Position numbers and translations under genes: made by a program. A DNA stretch of 6,019 nt, taken from contig JAGXRU010000210.1 of NCBI GenBank assembly GCA_018335765.1, forward strand, positions 1 through 6,019. Reading direction: 5' to 3'. The notes beneath the pieces are model-generated. The model worked only from the letters and a program-made list of their open reading frames with translations, had not been told where the DNA came from and searched no databases. Source of the stretch: Alkaliphilus sp. (GTDB taxonomy: Bacteria > Bacillota > Clostridia > Peptostreptococcales > Thermotaleaceae). Positions 5,640-6,019 of the stretch are shown one piece after another; the stretch's first letter is position 1; the number at the start of each line of letters is the position of its first letter.

Positions 5640-5918
5640 GCTAAACCGTTGATTAAGAATAGTAAGTACAAATATTTTTCTCTAAGAGAGCCATAGGTGG
5701 TGGGATTATGGCAGAAAGAGCTGTGCCGAATGGACTTATGAGGGCAAGACGAAAGGTAATACCGAGTAGTACTTGACGGGAACTCCGCCCGTTATAAAGG
5801 GAGCATATATCTTCGTATATGGAGCAAGTGGACAAAATATTTTTTGTCAATAAAGGTGGTACCGCAGGAGTTAAGCTCTTGTCCTTGTTTTAAGCAAGGA
5901 CGAGAGCTTTTTTTATTT
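5640..5918 (+). ncRNA. T-box riboswitch, tryptophan specifier (UGG)
   Basis: This RNA leader senses uncharged tRNA and lets transcription continue when it binds. Stem I shows a kink-turn-like UGA pair, the AGUA/GAA S-turn (5661-5664 with 5728-5730), AGAGAG (5685-5690), and the GCCATA/TATGGC distal stem with a GGTGGTGGGA loop. The specifier after GAA is UGG at 5731-5733, which means tryptophan. Stem II (5745-5775) has its own GAA/AGTA S-turn. Stem IIA/B is a pseudoknot: ACGGG/CCCGT hairpin, with loop CTCC (5783-5786) pairing GGAG (5800-5803). Stem III is 5804-5821. The T-box sequence AAAGGTGGTACCGC lies at 5852-5865. The antiterminator pairs AAGG with CCTT, has the seven-base bulge TGGTACC, then GCAGGAG with CTCTTGT. 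A U rather than C faces the tRNA discriminator base, a small mismatch with tRNA-Trp. Confidence 0.92.
5873..5914 (+). terminator. T-box intrinsic terminator
   Basis: The arms 5873-5887 and 5895-5909 form a 15-bp stem (one G-U pair) with a seven-base loop, and a run of seven T residues begins at 5908. The left arm shares 5876-5886 with the antiterminator, so the two folds are mutually exclusive. Confidence 0.92.
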
Positions 5919-5922
5919 AGTC

Positions 5923-5929
5923 AAAGGAG
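5923..5929 (+). promoter_or_regulatory. Shine-Dalgarno of the Trp-rich leader peptide
   Basis: AAAGGAG lies nine bases before the GTG at 5939. It appears only in transcripts that have passed the T-box terminator, which ends a few bases before it. This site is the main reason for calling the short frame translated. Confidence 0.6.
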
Positions 5930-5938
5930 CTGCTGCCT

Positions 5939-5977
5939 GTGCAGAATGGTTGGTGGCACCCATATAAAAAAATGTGA
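5939..5977 (+). CDS. Tryptophan-rich leader peptide
   Basis: A 12-codon frame from GTG to TGA encoding MQNGWWHPYKKM, with tandem Trp codons at 5951-5956. It has a well-spaced AAAGGAG ribosome site. Its TGA (5975-5977) overlaps the GAGGAG (5976-5981) of the next gene. In B. subtilis rtpA, a T-box for tRNA-Trp is likewise followed by a short peptide with consecutive Trp codons: a ribosome that finishes the peptide covers the downstream ribosome site, while one stalled at Trp codons leaves it free. The same logic fits here, so the peptide is probably regulatory and not a functional product. Translation is inferred; the sequence is too short for statistical coding evidence. Confidence 0.6.
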   Translation: MQNGWWHPYKKM

Positions 5978-5992
5978 GGAGTGTGTATAAAA

Positions 5993-6019
5993 ATGAAGAA
6001 AAATCCATACAGACTATAT
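5993..6019 (+). CDS. 5' end of a Trp-regulated gene, possibly trpB2
   Basis: Nine codons, MKKNPYRLY, are visible before the window ends. GAGGAG (5976-5981) precedes the ATG by 11 bases, a slightly long spacing. The T-box and leader peptide say the gene responds to tryptophan supply, so it should make or import tryptophan or charge tRNA-Trp. The start resembles that of TrpB2-type tryptophan synthase beta chains, PLP enzymes that make tryptophan from indole and serine, whose N-termini often read PYR/K-I/L-YL. Nine residues are not enough to prove it. It does not resemble the start of anti-TRAP. Confidence 0.5.

Noticed and set aside
5947..5990. Alternative short frame MVGGTHIKKCEECV after the T-box
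   Set aside because: Its ATG is 17 bases from AAAGGAG, too far, and it contains no Trp codon; the overlapping GTG frame fits better.
1..6019. CRISPR arrays, insertion sequences, tRNA and rRNA genes
   Set aside because: No regularly spaced repeats, transposase motifs or tRNA cloverleaf sequence were seen.

Overview
The window is AT-rich with strong GGAGG-type ribosome binding sites, many TTGACA/TATAAT promoters and a T-box riboswitch. This points to a low-GC Gram-positive bacterium. The arsR-acr3-arsC gene set, an NSS-family amino-acid symporter and the T-box fit an anaerobic member of the Clostridia (for example an Alkaliphilus- or Clostridium-like organism). That placement is inference from gene content and composition, not a database match.

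Region 1 (1-2228) is an arsenic resistance operon, arsR-acr3-arsC, on the + strand. It has a promoter at 178-206 and a 32-bp near-perfect palindrome (207-238) immediately downstream of the -10, probably the ArsR operator. ArsR would release this site when it binds arsenite. ArsC reduces arsenate to arsenite and Acr3 exports the arsenite. A divergent gene starts at 34 on the - strand and only its first 11 codons are in the window. Region 1 ends in a bidirectional terminator shared with the convergent transporter.

Region 2 (2250-3918, - strand) is one sodium:neurotransmitter-symporter (NSS/SNF) family amino-acid transporter. It has a consensus promoter overlapped by a 25-bp palindrome, a candidate operator. 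A second, distal promoter may lie further upstream. About 0.5 kb of AT-rich intergenic DNA follows, ending with a 21-bp perfect hairpin at 4236-4284 that looks like a bidirectional terminator.

Region 3 (4343-5373) holds a small, very acidic protein of unknown function (+ strand) and, convergent to it, a small secreted lipoprotein (- strand). The lipoprotein has an upstream element of ECF sigma-factor type (TGAAAC-N16-CGTC), suggesting cell-envelope stress control.

Region 4 (5484-6019, + strand) is the most interesting part. A perfect consensus promoter precedes a complete T-box riboswitch with the best-fit specifier UGG (tryptophan), a pseudoknot, and a canonical antiterminator/terminator pair. 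Just after the terminator is a 12-codon reading frame with its own good Shine-Dalgarno and two adjacent Trp codons (MQNGWWHPYKKM). Its stop codon overlaps the Shine-Dalgarno of the next gene. That gene begins MKKNPYRLY and is cut by the window end; it is possibly a TrpB2-type tryptophan synthase beta chain. The layout matches the two-level tRNA-Trp sensing known for the Bacillus subtilis rtpA (anti-TRAP) operon, but it is placed in front of a different gene.
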